NCBI GenBank assembly: GCA_049999725.1
Contig: JBNGIS010034482.1
Coordinates: 1-20,300, forward strand
Source: Haplomitrium mnioides
Taxonomy: Eukaryota > Marchantiophyta > Haplomitriopsida > Calobryales
Direction of reading: 5' to 3'
Length of the DNA: 20,300 bases
The notes below the pieces were generated by a model. It was not told the DNA's origin, made no database searches, and saw only the letters and a program-made list of their open reading frames with translations. The position numbers were made by a program, and so were the translations under genes. Positions 18,274-20,300 of the stretch are shown here, in pieces; within the stretch, counting starts at the first letter, position 1, and each line of letters begins with the position of its first letter.

Positions 18274-18867
18274 CTAGGCTACAACAACATGTCGTGTCTC
18301 AACTCCAACCATGGAGGGACCTACAAAAACTGCTCTACTCATAGGCCTCACTTCCAAACTGGAAGTAGCATCTTGAGTCTCCCCACATAATGTGGCTGCC
18401 AACCTGAACACTTCAGCTGGTGTGACTCCTCTAGTCAACACATTCCTAGCTGAAAACAATGGTTTCTTGACCAATAACCTGGCTATCTCCATTGTCAAAG
18501 ACGCACTCCCCTCCATTGTTGTTGATCTCTCCAAATCTCTAGAAGTAGTCTTCCCCAAATTTGTCAACTCAAATGATTGTGGAAGCCTTATCTGTTGGTA
18601 GCATCCCCCTATGAGGATTTGACTCCATCGCTGCTCTCTAGGCTCAATAGCCTTGCCTGCTGCTCTGGTCACCACTGTAGATGCATCAATGTGGGCAGTC
18701 CCACACATAAACCCCATACCACTTAAATCTCCATCAGCTACATATGAAGTAGAGGCTTCACCTCTAGAGTTGGGCATCGCTTGTGCTATAGTCATGGCAG
18801 CTAACTGCTGCTCCAACTGTGTGATCCTAGCATCCTTAGGATCCACAATAGTTGATGGAGCACCCAC
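18274..18867 (-). pseudogene. pre-protease / gag-type domain with coiled coil
   Basis: The longest open stretch in the window (197 codons, ATG at 18867). Residues 10-30 form a heptad-like helix (DARITQLEQQLAAMTIAQAM). Next are a variable region and a conserved-looking part (MEIARLLVKKPLFSARNVLT, TPAEVFRLAATLCGE, FVGPSMVGVETRHVVVA). This runs toward the protease in the same strand after a stop at 18274. No known catalytic motif. I read it as the domain usually placed between zinc knuckle and protease in this element type. Confidence 0.55.
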
Positions 18868-19023
18868 CCCAGCTCTCTTAGCTGGTGATGCTTCTCTACC
18901 ACGACCACCTCACCCGCCTCTACCTTGCTCACCTATGTGAGCTCCTCCTTGTTGCAGCTTCGGGTGAAGCAAAAAATATCTATAACTAGTATGAACCATG
19001 ACCCCATAGTGATCATATTGTTG

Positions 19024-19140
19024 CTAGCCAACTACACATGCATCTCCGGAACACGTTGCTCGAGGCTTCTTTGCCTCTAGACATAACTTTTGCAAATGAT
19101 CTTCACCACATGTCCAACAACTTGACTGCTGACCTGCATA
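19024..19140 (-). pseudogene. zinc-knuckle fragment of the minus-strand element
   Basis: Minus-strand frame reads GQQSSCWTCGEDHLQKLC, a CX2CX3HX4C pattern (one residue short of the standard CX2CX4HX4C), followed by EAKKPRATCSGDACVVG and a stop at 19024-19026. This is the nucleic-acid binding end of gag. Everything upstream is lost where the CCGCTACTTTGAAC repeat begins at 19149. Confidence 0.6.
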
Positions 19141-19148
19141 AGAAACAG

Positions 19149-19528
19149 CCGCTACTTTGAACCAAAACCGCTATTGAGTTCTTGTTTCACTTGGCAGTGG
19201 AATTTTTTGGGTGATTTGGCATTCAAAAACATCAAATTTACGGCTGAAATATTATTTTTGAAAAGAAAACTGTTTTTTATAAACAAAAAATGCATATTTT
19301 ACATTGATATTATATTTCAAACATTTCTTTGTAGAAAATGCCTTGAAAAACAAACATTTTGGTTATTCAAATATTTTATAAAAACTTGACATTATTGTGA
19401 ATAAACTAAATTCATCATAAATGAAATAAAACATATATCTTTTGGTGGAAAAAAACTACAGGAAAACGTAAATGTCCATTCGGGTAAGGACTTTGAACCT
19501 GACTTTGAGCATCGTAGCTAAAAAATCC
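19149..19528 (+). repeat. CCGCTACTTTGAAC-headed repeat, copy 3
   Basis: Starts CCGCTACTTTGAAC and continues with a second, similar CCGCTATTGAGTTC at about 19169. It is similar to copy 2 for about 50 bp and AT-rich afterwards. It abuts the truncated zinc knuckle of the minus-strand retroelement, so this repeat, or the element it heads, inserted into or deleted part of the retroelement. Confidence 0.65.
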
Positions 19529-19860
19529 TATGTAAGCATAGACTCTAAACCAGAACCGTAAAGCCTATGCATATATAGACTCCAAACAAGAATCCTAAAT
19601 CATGTGCGTGCTTAGACTCTGAACAAGAACAATGAAGTTATGCACGCATGGACTTTGAACTAGAACCCTAGAGCTATTGCAAGCTAAGATTCTAAACAAG
19701 AACCCTATAGCCTATGCAAGCATAGACATTGAACAACAACCCATTGGCTTAGAGGTGAAGGGACTCTAAAAAATAACTTGAGAGCTTAGGCATGCAGGGA
19801 ATCTGAACAAGAACTAGATAGCCTTAATGCGCAACGACACTAAACAATGCGCAAAGACTC
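19529..19860 (+). repeat. 36-38-bp tandem array with the same core
   Basis: Units begin at about 19529, 19566, 19603, 19639, 19675, 19713, 19749, 19786 and 19824. Each has a core like TATGCAAGCATAGACTCT followed by GAACAAGAACCCTA and an AGCC-type end. The core matches that of the 25-, 30- and 52-bp arrays. Units are diverged, so the array is old. Confidence 0.85.
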
Positions 19861-20100
19861 AAAATCATCTTTAGTTTAGCAATTGACTTTTAAATAATTC
19901 TTATATTATCAAATGAGTCAAACTATTTTTAAGCCCAACAAACTAAATCGTGATGAAAAGACTTTAAATAGAGTGAGAGAGCAACAAGATGAAACTTTGG
20001 TAAATAAAAATTTGGAAAACATAAACTTTATTTATAAAACAAATTGTTTAAACAGATCGTTAGACTCTTTCCTCTTCAGGAGGAATTGTCTTATCTAAAT
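19861..20100. other. AT-rich interval, no supported gene
   Basis: A 61-codon + strand ORF (19913-20098) is rich in Asn and Lys, as expected by chance in AT-rich DNA. On the minus strand a frame here reads TDAQLVDLDKTIPPEEE (about 20126-20076), which may continue the partial ORF at the right edge after a frameshift. Confidence 0.3.
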
Positions 20101-20298
20101 CTACAAGCTGAGCATCTGTAGCTGTTGAAAATCCTGTCGAGACTTTCCAGTCCCCGATATTACAATAGAGTCACCAGAAGCACCTGTAGTACTAGGAGGA
20201 ACAGGTTCCTTGTGGAAAGCAAAAACTATCTGTGACTCAGTCACATCAGATGGCAAGAAAACCATCTCCAAAACCCTCTGAGGAATATAAATAGACTG
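20101..20298 (-). CDS. Partial unidentified ORF entering from the right edge
   Basis: Open for about 66 codons on the minus strand from the window edge to a stop at 20101-20103. It reads IPQRVLEMVFLPSDVTESQI, then VFAFHKEPVPPSTTGASGDS and IVISGTGKSRQDF. It is rich in Ser/Thr/Pro with no motif I recognise; it is not an obvious match to the DUF7869 C-terminus at 12840-13255. Its direction (toward the array and the CCGCTACTTTGAAC end) is the same as that of the DUF7869-like gene relative to its array, so it could be the C-terminal part of another gene carried by the same kind of element. A chance ORF cannot be excluded. Confidence 0.3.
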   Translation of the reverse strand, partial: QSIYIPQRVLEMVFLPSDVTESQIVFAFHKEPVPPSTTGASGDSIVISGTGKSRQDFQQLQMLSL

Positions 20299-20300
20299 AC

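Larger units (their letters stand above)
16136..19148 (-). mobile_element. Decayed retroelement with protease and DNA methyltransferase-like domain
   Basis: On the minus strand, 5'->3': zinc knuckle (about 19126-19088), pre-protease domain (18867-18274), retropepsin (about 18200-17960), linker domain (about 17945-17472), C5-methyltransferase-like N-terminal part (about 17469-16968), polypurine tract (16667-16656) and LTR-type repeats (16655-16136). No RT, RNase H or integrase is seen, so it was either non-autonomous or has lost them. The 5' end is cut at 19148, where the CCGCTACTTTGAAC repeat starts. Base composition is clearly richer in C on the + strand (G on the coding strand) than its neighbours, in line with a separate origin. 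Confidence 0.65.

Noticed and set aside
18392-18940. Plus-strand ORFs (69 and 95 codons) opposite the pre-protease domain
   Set aside because: Shadows of the longer minus-strand frame, which connects to a zinc knuckle and a protease.

Overview
The window is eukaryotic nuclear DNA, almost certainly from a land plant with a large, repeat-rich genome (a gymnosperm or fern-grade genome fits, but the species cannot be told). It is AT-rich, has no intact long ORF and no RNA gene, and consists of old, broken, nested mobile elements. Family names below come from motif recognition by eye, with no database search.

Region 1 (about 1-14900): remains of a gene that I read as a DUF7869-type, transposase-like family. 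Its 5' half lies at about 633-1964 and its 3' half at about 11641-13255, both on the + strand. The halves are separated by a candidate intron and by a complete but dead Ty3/gypsy-type LTR retrotransposon (about 2903-11643; LTRs about 1.7 and 1.5 kb). Coding frame appears to resume across the insertion (..KYYV at the left edge, TDGQKYF.. at the right edge), so the retrotransposon probably landed in a coding exon. Inside it, relics run in the normal order: gag with CCHC zinc knuckle, aspartic protease, reverse transcriptase, RNase H, integrase zinc finger and integrase C-terminus. The central integrase catalytic core is deleted. Both LTRs carry the same fossil pieces of gag/pol-like coding sequence.

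Region 2 (about 14900-15398): a small Copia-like remnant (LTR end, primer-site-like TGGTAT, polypurine tract, LTR start).

Region 3 (15399-16133): a copy of a repeat that begins CCGCTACTTTGAAC and leads into a 25-bp tandem array.

Region 4 (about 16136-19148, minus strand): a decayed retroelement. Read 5'->3' on the minus strand it has a zinc knuckle, a pre-protease domain, a retropepsin (LLDIGAQPLMLGK), a conserved linker and a segment resembling the N-terminal part of a C5-cytosine DNA methyltransferase (ELFGGIST motif I), then a polypurine tract and LTR sequence. No reverse transcriptase or integrase is visible. A retroelement carrying a captured DNA methyltransferase is the most interesting protein system here.

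Region 5 (19149-20300): another CCGCTACTTTGAAC copy with a 36-38-bp tandem array, then a partial unidentified ORF entering from the right edge on the minus strand.

Across regions 1, 3 and 5, four tandem arrays with different periods (30, 52, 25 and about 37 bp) share one palindromic core, TATGCGCGCATAGACT-like. They lie a few hundred bases inside copies of CCGCTACTTTGAAC, which occurs inverted at 14886-14899 at the far side of the DUF7869 gene. This suggests an undescribed DNA transposon family with terminal repeats and subterminal palindrome arrays; that part is inference.
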